DNA of 64,000 nt from Sphingobacterium hungaricum. Lineage in GTDB: Bacteria > Bacteroidota > Bacteroidia > Sphingobacteriales > Sphingobacteriaceae. How positions within the stretch are numbered: position 1 is the first letter of the stretch; each line of letters starts with the position of its first letter. Below the pieces are notes generated by a model that was not told the DNA's origin, ran no database searches, and worked only from the letters and a program-made list of their open reading frames with translations. The position numbers were made by a program, and so were the translations under genes. Shown piece after piece: positions 45,412-53,321 of this stretch. Location of the stretch: the NCBI RefSeq assembly GCF_015210005.1, contig NZ_MU158698.1:3147273-3211272 (forward strand), read 5' to 3'.

Positions 45412-46380
45412 TTAATTTTCTACAACATCTTCTTTCGCCATTAAATAGCGTTCGGCTTCAAGAGCAGCCATACAGCCAGTTCCCGCCGCCGTAATTGCTT
45501 GACGGAATACATGGTCCTGCACATCGCCACATGCGAATACTCCTGGGATATTTGTTGCTGTGCTATCTGCTTTTGTAATTAAATAACCGGTTTCATCCAT
45601 ATCCAAAAATCCTTTGAATAAATCTGTGTTTGGTTTGTGTCCGATGGCCACAAAAAATCCTTCGACGTTCAAGACCTTTTCTTCTCCTGTCACATTATTT
45701 CTCACACGAACTCCTTGGACAACTTGACCATCACCAACGATTTCTTCCGTTTCTGTATTGTAATGGATTTCAATATTTGGTGTATTCAACACACGGTGAA
45801 CCATCGCTTTAGAAGCTCTGAATTCATCGCGGCGAACCAACATATGCACTTTACTTGCTAATTTCGCTAAGTAAGTAGCTTCTTCTGCTGCCGTATCCCC
45901 TGCTCCTACGATTGCGACATCTTGGTTTTTAAAGAAAAAACCATCACATACCGCGCAAGCGGAAACACCAAATCCATTGTATTTCTCTTCGGAAGGCAAA
46001 CCTAACCATTTCGCGGTAGCGCCCGTCGCAATAATTACCGTATCTGCTGACACTGTTTTGATGCCGTCGATTTCCACTTTATGAACGCCTCCATCTGTAG
46101 AGAAATCTACTTTAGTTGCGTATCCAAAACGTACATCCGTACCAAAGCGTTCCGCTTGTGCACGTAAATCTTCCATCATTACCGGACCGGTAATTCCTTT
46201 CGGATAGCCAGGAAAATTATCTACTTCTGTTGTTTGCGTCAATTGACCTCCCGGAACGATTCCAGTATATACGATGGGTTTCATATCTGCACGAGCAGCA
46301 TAAATTGCTGCTGTGTATCCTGCAGGACCTGACCCGATAATCAGGCATTGTATGTGTTCAATTTCTTGTTCTGTATGCAT
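45412..46380 (-). CDS. trxB: Thioredoxin reductase
   Basis: 322 residues. FAD-binding GSGPAGYTAAIYAARAD at the N-terminus, the redox-active CAVC in GVSACAVCDGFFF, the NADPH-binding GAGDTAAEEATYLAKLA followed by RRDEFRAS, and the C-terminal ACGDVQDHVFRQAITAAGTG FAD motif are all present. It reduces thioredoxin with NADPH in the cytoplasm. It starts 21 bp after the stop of a DEDD exonuclease gene and may be cotranscribed with it. Confidence 0.97.
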   Translation of the reverse strand: MHTEQEIEHIQCLIIGSGPAGYTAAIYAARADMKPIVYTGIVPGGQLTQTTEVDNFPGYPKGITGPVMMEDLRAQAERFGTDVRFGYATKVDFSTDGGVHKVEIDGIKTVSADTVIIATGATAKWLGLPSEEKYNGFGVSACAVCDGFFFKNQDVAIVGAGDTAAEEATYLAKLASKVHMLVRRDEFRASKAMVHRVLNTPNIEIHYNTETEEIVGDGQVVQGVRVRNNVTGEEKVLNVEGFFVAIGHKPNTDLFKGFLDMDETGYLITKADSTATNIPGVFACGDVQDHVFRQAITAAGTGCMAALEAERYLMAKEDVVEN

Positions 46381-46401
46381 AAAATTGTGTATTCTATTCG
46401 A

Positions 46402-47340
46402 TTAATTGCCAAACTTACCTTGTAACTGCTGAAGCATGTCGTTGGTAATAGGCTTTGCTTCTTCTTTCTTTTGTTGAAAAGATTTTTTAGCATCCTTCTT
46501 TTCATCGGATGTATTGATTGGTTTTTGAGCTCTTTTGGCATTGCGGTGTTCGTTCCAGATATCTTCCAAAACCTTTTTTGTATACAAAGGAAAATCACCG
46601 TTCTGCATCCAAGCATAATAACTTGGTTCTACATCAAATACATCAGTTACTTTTTTACCTTTATGTTTACCAAAGTTAATGGTTGCATCTCCATCAGCAT
46701 CATATACTAAACGACCTGCAAAATCAACTGGTTTGCTCATGTTTGTAAACTGATGCAATGCTTCCACATCATTTACTACCGGCTTGGTAATATTGCCTTG
46801 CTTATCTTCAAAATCTACCTGCTCGTATTTATCTAACTGTGCTTTTAAAACCTCGTAGGTCGCTCTAACATCCGCTTCAGCTTGATGTGCATTCGTTAGG
46901 TCTGTTTCACAATAAAACTTATACGCTGCTTTTAATGTACGTTGTTCCATCTGATGGAAAATATTCTGCACATCCACAAAGGACCTTCCTGCTAAGGTAA
47001 AATCAATTTTTGCGCGCAAAAATTCTTCCATTAACATCGGAACATCAAATTTATTGGAGTTGTATCCGGCTAAGTCGGCATCGCCGATAAAAACGGCAAC
47101 TTCAGCACCAATTTCCTGAAACGTTGGTAAATCTTTGACATCTTCATCATAAATTCCATGGAACATCGATGATTCTGCAGGAATTGGAATTCCAGGATTT
47201 ACTTTAGCGGTGAACACCAATTCTTCTCCACCAGGCATCACTTTCAAAATAGCGATTTCAACAATTTTATCGATGGCAATATTGACCCCTGTCGTTTCTA
47301 AGTCGAAAAATGCTAATGGTCTTTTAAGATTTAATTTCAT
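46402..47340 (-). CDS. DEDDh 3'-5' exonuclease with ExoX-like C-terminal domain
   Basis: 312 residues. The exonuclease domain (about residues 8-170) has FFDLETTG (Exo I Asp and Glu), AGYNSNKFDVPML (Exo II Asp) and the HQAEADVRATYEV (Exo III His and Asp). Residues about 215-260 (INFGKHKGKKVTDVF, YYAWMQNGDFPLYTKKVL) match the small ExoX-like C-terminal domain common in Bacteroidota. The C-terminal tail is basic, rich in Lys and Gln. It probably degrades or edits nucleic acids in repair or RNA/DNA turnover. It precedes trxB on the same strand. Confidence 0.9.
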   Translation of the reverse strand: MKLNLKRPLAFFDLETTGVNIAIDKIVEIAILKVMPGGEELVFTAKVNPGIPIPAESSMFHGIYDEDVKDLPTFQEIGAEVAVFIGDADLAGYNSNKFDVPMLMEEFLRAKIDFTLAGRSFVDVQNIFHQMEQRTLKAAYKFYCETDLTNAHQAEADVRATYEVLKAQLDKYEQVDFEDKQGNITKPVVNDVEALHQFTNMSKPVDFAGRLVYDADGDATINFGKHKGKKVTDVFDVEPSYYAWMQNGDFPLYTKKVLEDIWNEHRNAKRAQKPINTSDEKKDAKKSFQQKKEEAKPITNDMLQQLQGKFGN

Positions 47341-47472
47341 TCAATAATTTAATTGATATTCTATGCAAAGTTACATAATTAAAGATGTTGCGCAAAGCCA
47401 TTGAGATGCTCTATTCTTAGCTTAACGTCATATTTATTTTGCAGAAATCGATTGAATACCTGTAAAAAGAAA

Positions 47473-47506
47473 GAGGCTGTTTTTCTTAAAATCAAAAAAC
47501 AGCCTC
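47473..47506 (-). terminator. Terminator of fabV
   Basis: A 12-bp perfect stem (GAGGCTGTTTTT / AAAAACAGCCTC) with a 10-nt loop; the minus strand continues with CTTTCTTTTT. It lies 20 nt past the fabV stop. No gene is seen in the 130 bp from here to the exonuclease start. Confidence 0.88.
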
Positions 47507-47526
47507 AATAGTAAGATATGTTGGAA

Positions 47527-48723
47527 TTAACCGATACTCGGTACGCCAACTAATTCATTTGTATCGGCATTGTAGTCAATTCCATTGAAATTGAATCCAA
47601 ATAAATGAAAGAATTCATCTCTGTATCCTTTGATGTCCGATATCTCTTCTAAGTTTTCTGTTGTAGCTTGTGCCCAAAGTTTGGAAACTTCTTCCTGCAC
47701 GTCTGCTCTCATTTCCCAATCGTCTACGCGGATACGTCCTTCGCTATCCAATTGAACTTCACCTTCCGTGTACAAACGGTCGGTAAATAAACGCTGCATC
47801 TGTTCGATTGTTCCTTCGTGAATGCCTTTTTCTTTCATGACTTTGTACAACAAAGAAATGTATAAAGGAACTACTGGAATTGCGGAACTTGATTGCGTAA
47901 CCAACGCTTTGTTAACAGACACGTAGGCTTTTCCATGTAGGTCTTTTAATAAATCATCCAATACAGGAACCGTATTCTGCAAATCTTCTTTCGCACGGCC
48001 GATTGTTCCGTTATGGTAAATTGGGTAAGTCAATTCTGGGCCAATGTATGAATAGGCAACCGTTTTCACGCCTTCCGCCAATACACCAGCTGCTTTCAAA
48101 TCTTCTAACCAGAATTTCCAATCTTCGCCACCCATTACGGCAATGGTGTTCGCGATGTCTTCTTCATTCTCCACCGGAGCGATTGAAATATCAGAAACTA
48201 CGCCGGTATGAAAATCGACAGTTTTATCCGTGAAAGGCTGACCAATAGGTTTTAAAACCGATGAATAAGCTACGCCTGTTTTTGGATGCGTTCTTCTTGG
48301 CGAAGCCAATGAATACACCACTAAATCAACTTGGCCTAAATCTTTTTTGATTAAATCAATGGTTTGTTTTTTTATTTCGTCAGAAAATGCGTCACCATTA
48401 ATACTGGCAGCGTATAATCCAGCATCTTTCGCTGCTGCTTCAAATGCGGCTGTATTATACCATCCCGCAGTACCCGTTTTACCTTCAGCTGCAGGTTTTT
48501 CAAAAAACACACCTACCGTAGCTGCGTCTGAACCAAAAGCTGTTGCTATGCGTGAGGAAAGTCCAAATCCTGTAGAAGCGCCGATTACCAATACCTTTTT
48601 AGGGCCATTAGCAATTTTACCTTTTGATTTTACATAATCGATTTGGTCTTGAACGTTTTTTGCCGTTCCTTCAGGATGAGCAGTTAAACAGATAAAACCT
48701 CTTGTTCTTGGTTGGATAATCAT
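47527..48723 (-). CDS. fabV: Trans-2-enoyl-ACP/CoA reductase, FabV type
   Basis: 398 residues, normal length for FabV. The N-terminus MIIQPRTRGFICLTAHPEG and the Rossmann loop VIGASTGFGLSSRIATAFG are diagnostic. The active site is the Tyr-x8-Lys arrangement around AYSYIGPELTYPIYHNGTIG followed by AK, and VYSLASPRRTHPKTG is the conserved loop. It performs the last reduction step of fatty acid elongation with NADH. FabV is largely insensitive to triclosan, unlike FabI. Monocistronic, with a terminator downstream. Confidence 0.96.
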   Translation of the reverse strand: MIIQPRTRGFICLTAHPEGTAKNVQDQIDYVKSKGKIANGPKKVLVIGASTGFGLSSRIATAFGSDAATVGVFFEKPAAEGKTGTAGWYNTAAFEAAAKDAGLYAASINGDAFSDEIKKQTIDLIKKDLGQVDLVVYSLASPRRTHPKTGVAYSSVLKPIGQPFTDKTVDFHTGVVSDISIAPVENEEDIANTIAVMGGEDWKFWLEDLKAAGVLAEGVKTVAYSYIGPELTYPIYHNGTIGRAKEDLQNTVPVLDDLLKDLHGKAYVSVNKALVTQSSSAIPVVPLYISLLYKVMKEKGIHEGTIEQMQRLFTDRLYTEGEVQLDSEGRIRVDDWEMRADVQEEVSKLWAQATTENLEEISDIKGYRDEFFHLFGFNFNGIDYNADTNELVGVPSIG

Positions 48724-48894
48724 TTTGTAATATAAATAAGTACTTGATTCTTTACTTTAATAATTTATGCAAATTAACTAAAAATAATAGATAATATTGG
48801 ATTAGGCGTAAAATTGATAAACTAAATTCAGTATAATAACATGCTCCGAACATGAATAGCAACCCATAATTTTTTACTTTTTAATTTTTAATTT

Positions 48895-49998
48895 TTACTT
48901 CCCCACCTCCATCACACATCGAAAACCGGTATGCTGGCTTCCGGTATCTGGAGAGGCTTTCATCCGAGCGGCAACGCGATAACCGCTGCAATAGGACGAA
49001 TGGCATAAGAACGAACCACCTCGCAAGACACGCTTGGCTAAATTCGGCTCGTCAGGGTCATATCCCTGATTCGGTCCAGAGGGATTCGTAGCAATTGCTT
49101 CATCGAAATTCTGATAGTAATTCGCGTCATACCAGTCGGAGCACCATTCCCACACATTGCCAGCCATATCGTATAGTCCATAGCCATTTGCTTCAAAACT
49201 TTTCGCCGGCGCTAAGGTTTCGTAGGCGTCCCAGATTGTATTTTTTATCGGAAAAGTTCCTTGCCAAGTGTTCGCCTTGGCTTTTCCAGCTTCTGTTTCT
49301 TCCATGCCCCATGTAAACGGCTGTCCGTCCAAACCGCCCCGTGCCGCGAATTCCCATTCTGCTTCTGTAGGCAATCGTTTTCCTGCCCATTTTGCATATG
49401 CATTCGCATCATCCCAAGAAACATGCACGACAGGAAAATTGTCTTTTCCTTCAATGCTGCTGCCTTCGCCTTCCGGCTGACGCCAATTTGCATTCTTTTT
49501 CCATACCCACCAGCTTTGGTAATTCTGCATGGAAACCATTTCCTTCGGGGAAGTAAAAACCAACGAAGACGCAACCAAAAGACTATCATGTGGTTTCGGA
49601 GTTCCTGCCGGAAATTGAAGTTTAATTTCTTCCCAATCGGGAGCGACTTCTGCCGTGGTCACATAGCCTGTCGCTTTAACAAATGCAGCGAACTGTGCAT
49701 TGGTTACTTCAGTTTCGTCGATGTAAAAGTCTGACAGTTCAACGGAGTGTGTCGGATACTCATCGCGTCTGCCCTGATTATCTGAAGAACCCATTTTGTA
49801 GATACCGCCCTTGATAAATTTCATTCCTTTACTAGAGGGTTCGGCGCTTATCACAGATTGATTCGCATTTGTTTTCAAACTGGCGAAACGGTCGGGAATC
49901 GACTCCTGACAACAGCTCATTAACTCTTGCGCGGGTTTTTCCTGCGCTTCGCTACCTGTAGTTAGGATAAGATATATGCTGATTAATATGCTTTTCAT
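48895..49998 (-). CDS. Formylglycine-generating enzyme (sulfatase-modifying factor)
   Basis: 367 residues with a signal peptide (cut after GSEAQ), so it acts outside the cytoplasm. The FGE-sulfatase domain starts at FIKGGIYKMGSSDNQGRRDE and contains FYIDETEVTNAQFAAFVKAT, VHVSWDDANAYAKWAGKRLP, TEAEWEFAARGG and the C-terminal RGGSFLCHSSYC. C332 and C337 correspond to the paired copper-ligand cysteines of active FGE (C336 and C341 in human FGE). This marks a real FGE rather than a Cys-less relative. It converts the Cys in a sulfatase CxPSR motif to formylglycine. The sulfatase gene ends 35 bp upstream, in the same direction. Confidence 0.9.
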   Translation of the reverse strand: MKSILISIYLILTTGSEAQEKPAQELMSCCQESIPDRFASLKTNANQSVISAEPSSKGMKFIKGGIYKMGSSDNQGRRDEYPTHSVELSDFYIDETEVTNAQFAAFVKATGYVTTAEVAPDWEEIKLQFPAGTPKPHDSLLVASSLVFTSPKEMVSMQNYQSWWVWKKNANWRQPEGEGSSIEGKDNFPVVHVSWDDANAYAKWAGKRLPTEAEWEFAARGGLDGQPFTWGMEETEAGKAKANTWQGTFPIKNTIWDAYETLAPAKSFEANGYGLYDMAGNVWEWCSDWYDANYYQNFDEAIATNPSGPNQGYDPDEPNLAKRVLRGGSFLCHSSYCSGYRVAARMKASPDTGSQHTGFRCVMEVGK

Positions 49999-50033
49999 TT
50001 AGATAAGATGTTACGGCTCAATGCAGTCCTTTT

Positions 50034-51738
50034 CTATAGTTGTTTGTTAAAAATCGCAGCCGCTTCTTTATCCTGATACTGGTCAATCAGGCCCTTTAAT
50101 TTTTCTTTTAAGTCTTTGGTGACAGCTTGATACGCCTGGTTTCCAAATACGTTGTGAATCTCTTGCGGGTCTTTTTCCAAATCATACAGTTCCCACGTTT
50201 CTTGTCCTTTGTAAAAGCGGATTAATTTATAGCGTTCCGTTGTCACACCAAAATGCGGAGAAACGCGATGTGGCTGTGGAAATTCATAATAATGGTAATA
50301 CGAAGCCTCGCGGGTTTTAACGTTCTTTCCATTTGCTTTCAGCAACGGCAAAAAGGATTGGCCTTGTATGTCTTTTGGAACAGACAATCCAGCGATTTCC
50401 AGTAAAGTTGGTGCCCAATCGATATTCAGCACATGCTGATTTAAAACCGTTCCTGACTCCACAACGCCTGGATAGCGAATTACAAATGGCGTTTTAATCG
50501 ACTCTTGGTACATAAAGCGCTTGTCAAACCAACCATGTTCGCCTAAATAAAAGCCTTGGTCAGAACCATAGATAACGATGGTATTTTCTTCCAAACCATT
50601 TGCTTTCAGGTAATCTAAAATTCGTCCGATATTGCGGTCCAGTGCATTGGCTGTCGCCAAATAATCTTTCAAATAGCGTTGGTATTTCCATTCCACGAGC
50701 GCTTTTCCAGTCAATTTCTTATCATCAAACTCCTTTGAAATCTTTTCATAGTATGCTTTAAATTTTGCTTTCTGCTCGGGATTCAAACGAATAAACATCC
50801 CCCGCAGAAAATACGCATCCAACCGAGCTTCTTGTGCTTTCGTTAATTCCTTATCGCCATACCATCGTTTCTGAAGTTCGCTTCGCTGTTTCTGGATATT
50901 CTCATCCGATAATTCAAAGTCCGCATGGATTTTAAGGTCTTCCAGCAGGCGCATGGTCTTATCGATTGTCATGTCTTGGTCTGCCGCCGCTAAGCGCCCA
51001 TCATAGGAATCATAAAATGTCTCCGGAATCGGAAAATCTAGATGGTCGTAAGCACCCAAATCCTGTATATCCGGAAACCATTCGCGATGCGTAGCCTTCT
51101 CCCCGACGACCAAAAAGAAAGGCTTGTCTTTATCCCGATTATCCAAAAAAGAAAGGCTTGTCTTTATCCCGATTATCCAAAAAAGAAGTCGCCAGATCCG
51201 TAATGATATTTGTCACATACCCTTCTATCCGCGCTGTGTCGTTCTGCTGATTAATAAATTCAGGATTGTAATAATGACCCTGCCCCGGAAGCACCTGCCA
51301 ATAATCAAAAGCATCTCCAGGCAGCGAACCCAAATGCCATTTCCCGATCCAAGCGGTTTGATAATCTGCTTGCTTCAGCAAACGGCTAAACAAAGGCTGT
51401 TCCACATTAAACTTTTCTTCATTGGCAATATAGCCATTCAAATGGCTGTATTTCCCGGTCAATAGATTTGCACGGCTCGGCCCACAGATCGAATTTGTTA
51501 CCAAAAAATTGGAAAACAACGCGCCTTCTTTTGCAATCCGGTCAATGTTTGGTGTCTGCGCTAGCTTGTTACCGTAGGCACCGATCGCTTGATAAGCATG
51601 GTCATCCGAAAAAATAAAAACAATATTGGGCTTTTGCGGATCCTTTGACTGCGCATTTGCCGAAAGCAGCAAACTCGACGCACTGAGCAATAAAAGCGAG
51701 CAAACGAAAGATTTATTATATAGGAAGGTCAGATTCAT
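50034..51738 (-). pseudogene. Sulfatase gene interrupted by a 34-bp tandem duplication
   Basis: The reading frame for an S1-type sulfatase is complete except for one break. The first part (199 codons; signal peptide, FSDDH metal Asp pair D45-D46, and the modified-Cys motif SICGPSRANLLTG with C85) runs into a stop 11 bp after the end of the natural frame. The second part (370 codons, starting in a duplicated segment) continues with the family's GSDQGFYLGEHGWFDKRFMYQE metal/substrate site and the C-terminal domain. The peptide LDNRDKDKPFF occurs at both edges; removing one 34-bp copy joins the halves perfectly. It resembles N-acetylglucosamine-6-sulfatase-like enzymes; substrate uncertain. Whether the break is real, phase-variable or an assembly artefact cannot be told. 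Confidence 0.85.
51112..51187. repeat. 34-bp tandem duplication inside the sulfatase gene
   Basis: A 34-bp unit is present 2.2 times without any mismatch (42 matching bases at offset 34). Because 34 is not a multiple of three, it shifts the frame. The A-rich edge (AAAAAGAAA) offers a ready slippage point. Confidence 0.93.
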
Positions 51739-51768
51739 TTTGAATGGATATGTTTATCAAAGATAATA

Positions 51769-52000
51769 AAAAGTAAAAAGTAAAAATTCAAAAGTAAAAA
51801 GTAAAAAAACTTTCTGAGTGTTAGACTCCGCTAGCGCACGCGTTTCAAAGTAAAAAGTCAAAAGTAAAAAGTAAAAAGTAAAAAAATCTTTCTGAGTGTT
51901 AGACGCCAGCTAGCGCACGCGTTTCAAAGTAAAAAGTCAAAAGTAAAAAGTAAAAAAATCTTTCTGAGTGTTAGACGCCAGCTAGCACACGCGTTAATTC
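51769..52000. repeat. Three tandem copies of a 72-78-bp intergenic module
   Basis: Three copies begin TTTCTGAGTGTTAGAC at about positions 51811, 51889 and 51961, each continuing with GCTAGCGCACGCGTTTC (half of the hairpin module seen elsewhere) and then a low-complexity tract of AAAAAGT hexamers. The period changes from 78 to 72 bp by the loss of one AAAAAG-like unit. No coding potential. Located between the sulfatase start and the dead-Cas12f gene. Confidence 0.85.
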
Positions 52001-52002
52001 CC

Positions 52003-52199
52003 TTAGCCCCCGAAGGGGGAATTAATCCGGAAAGACTATTCAGCCTCCGCTAGCGCACGCGTTTCGCGTGTGCTTTCTCTGACCCCCAACTCCGCGAAAC
52101 TCCGAGCCTCCTCCGCGCCACTCCGTGGGACAACTTTCAAATATACCATACGCCAATAAAACCCTTCTTCACTGTTCCCTCTTTCGGGGGCTAGGGGAA
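52003..52199. repeat. Intergenic repeat mosaic between sulfatase and Cas12f-like gene
   Basis: Contains a C5/G5 stem module (CCCCCGAAGGGGG, in reverse orientation), the AGCGCACGCG-TTT-CGCGTGTGCT hairpin (10-bp stem with one G-T pair, 52052-52074), the CTCCGCGAAACTCCG module and another TTCGGGGGCTAGGGG module. The same four modules recur in the next three intergenic gaps. No open gene here; at its edge the Cas12f-like gene ends. Confidence 0.8.
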
Positions 52200-52215
52200 A
52201 CCCTTGCTCCCTTCA

Positions 52216-53310
52216 TCATTCAACAATAACATAAATACCAGCGCGTTCAGCCTTATATTTGATCTTTTCAATCAACCCATAATAGCTCCAGTTACGTAGC
52301 AAAAACTCGTCTTCTTTAGCAATTTTTTCCTTAGCGCTCTGGTTCAGCAATAGCAACGTGCCCGCTTCAGATTTCACACAGATATCAATCAGCCTCCGGC
52401 TATACAAATGCAGCCTGCTGTCAACATAGCGCCATTCCATTTTCTTAAAATGCGACAGGCATTCCAGCTTCTTCTTGCGTCCACGACCCCCCTTATTAAA
52501 TGTGCAAGCCTTCTGAAAGCGTCCCCTTGCAGCCTGTATGGACATTCGGCGGTAAAGAAACTCTTCTTTACTCCCGATTTGATGGTATTCCTTCCCTATA
52601 CATACTGTTATCGGATATTCCATCGAAAGCGATGCCTCGGCGATAATGTGTTCGCTAAGTTTATGCTTTTCCTTGGGCAACTCCAAAGTCAATAGCAGGA
52701 ATATCTTCCCTTTTACAATCTTGATAGCACTTGTACAGATTTTAATCTGTCCGACCAACGCCTTTTGCAACAGAACCTTTTTGTCGGAGCAATCTTTTCC
52801 GAGGTAAGTACGAAAGGGAATTTTAAAAAGCACCAGCTTGAAATTATGCCCCTTTTCGTCATTCTTCAGTTTCACCTGATCGCCCGGAAATGGAATCGGT
52901 AAGTCCTGTTTATAGCATTTTAACGATTTCTCCCCTTTCCAGTAAGAAATTCGCTCAGCCGCGAACACCCTGTTCAACGTCATATTCATCGATGATATAA
53001 TTTTTGACGGCAATTTTCCTTTAAAATAAAGGGATAGAATGCGGTAAGTGGTATTGAGTTTCGATGAGGTAAATATGCCATCCGGATCCTTTTTAAAATC
53101 GGCCAATTTTACCTTGACATCATCCCGCAGATAGATCAGGTCTTTGATCCGCTCTTGTATATAATGATGAGACATCACCATATTGGAGCCGCGGTAGACC
53201 AAGTCGCGCCAGTCAAATAACTGCTGGTAGTAAGCCAGGCGTTTCTCTTTGTCATTGCAATCCAGATGCAACTGAATTTTTCGCGATAAAATAATAGTAT
53301 CCTTTTCCAT
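52216..53310 (-). CDS. Nuclease-dead Cas12f/TnpB-like RNA-guided DNA-binding protein
   Basis: 364 residues from the ATG that opens MEKDTIILSR; an earlier in-frame codon inside the sigma gene is less likely. The N-terminal wedge/REC-like part (about 1-140, with YYQQLFDWRDLVYRGSN and GKLPSKIISSMNMTLNRVF) is followed by a beta-rich WED part (KLVLFKIPFRTYLG, IFLLLTLELPK) and the RuvC fold. RuvC-I has VCIG where active enzymes have IDxG, so the catalytic Asp is Cys (C237). RuvC-II has LLLLNQSA in place of the Glu motif. The conserved RGRFQKA, GGRGRKKKL, SRRLIDICVKSEAGTLLL and NWSYYGLIEKIKYKAERAGI stretches closely follow Cas12f and TnpB. The protein stops right there, so RuvC-III and the zinc ribbon are missing. 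It should bind a guide RNA and DNA but not cut. It starts 11 bp after the sigma gene. Confidence 0.82.
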   Translation of the reverse strand: MEKDTIILSRKIQLHLDCNDKEKRLAYYQQLFDWRDLVYRGSNMVMSHHYIQERIKDLIYLRDDVKVKLADFKKDPDGIFTSSKLNTTYRILSLYFKGKLPSKIISSMNMTLNRVFAAERISYWKGEKSLKCYKQDLPIPFPGDQVKLKNDEKGHNFKLVLFKIPFRTYLGKDCSDKKVLLQKALVGQIKICTSAIKIVKGKIFLLLTLELPKEKHKLSEHIIAEASLSMEYPITVCIGKEYHQIGSKEEFLYRRMSIQAARGRFQKACTFNKGGRGRKKKLECLSHFKKMEWRYVDSRLHLYSRRLIDICVKSEAGTLLLLNQSAKEKIAKEDEFLLRNWSYYGLIEKIKYKAERAGIYVIVE

Positions 53311-53321
53311 ACGCTTCGTTT

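Noticed and set aside
49261..49734. Plus-strand reading frame opposite the FGE gene
   Set aside because: It is the antisense shadow of a clearly conserved FGE domain and has no family features.
51769..52000. CRISPR-like repeat array next to the Cas-like gene
   Set aside because: The segments between the recurring TTTCTGAGTG starts are the same in each copy (AAAAAGT tracts), so there are no spacers; the modules also occur singly in other gaps.
52216..53310. A complete IS200/IS605 or IS607 element carrying TnpB
   Set aside because: No TnpA tyrosine transposase or serine recombinase is adjacent, no element ends are visible, and the catalytic residues are lost. The linkage to a sigma gene fits an exapted role better.
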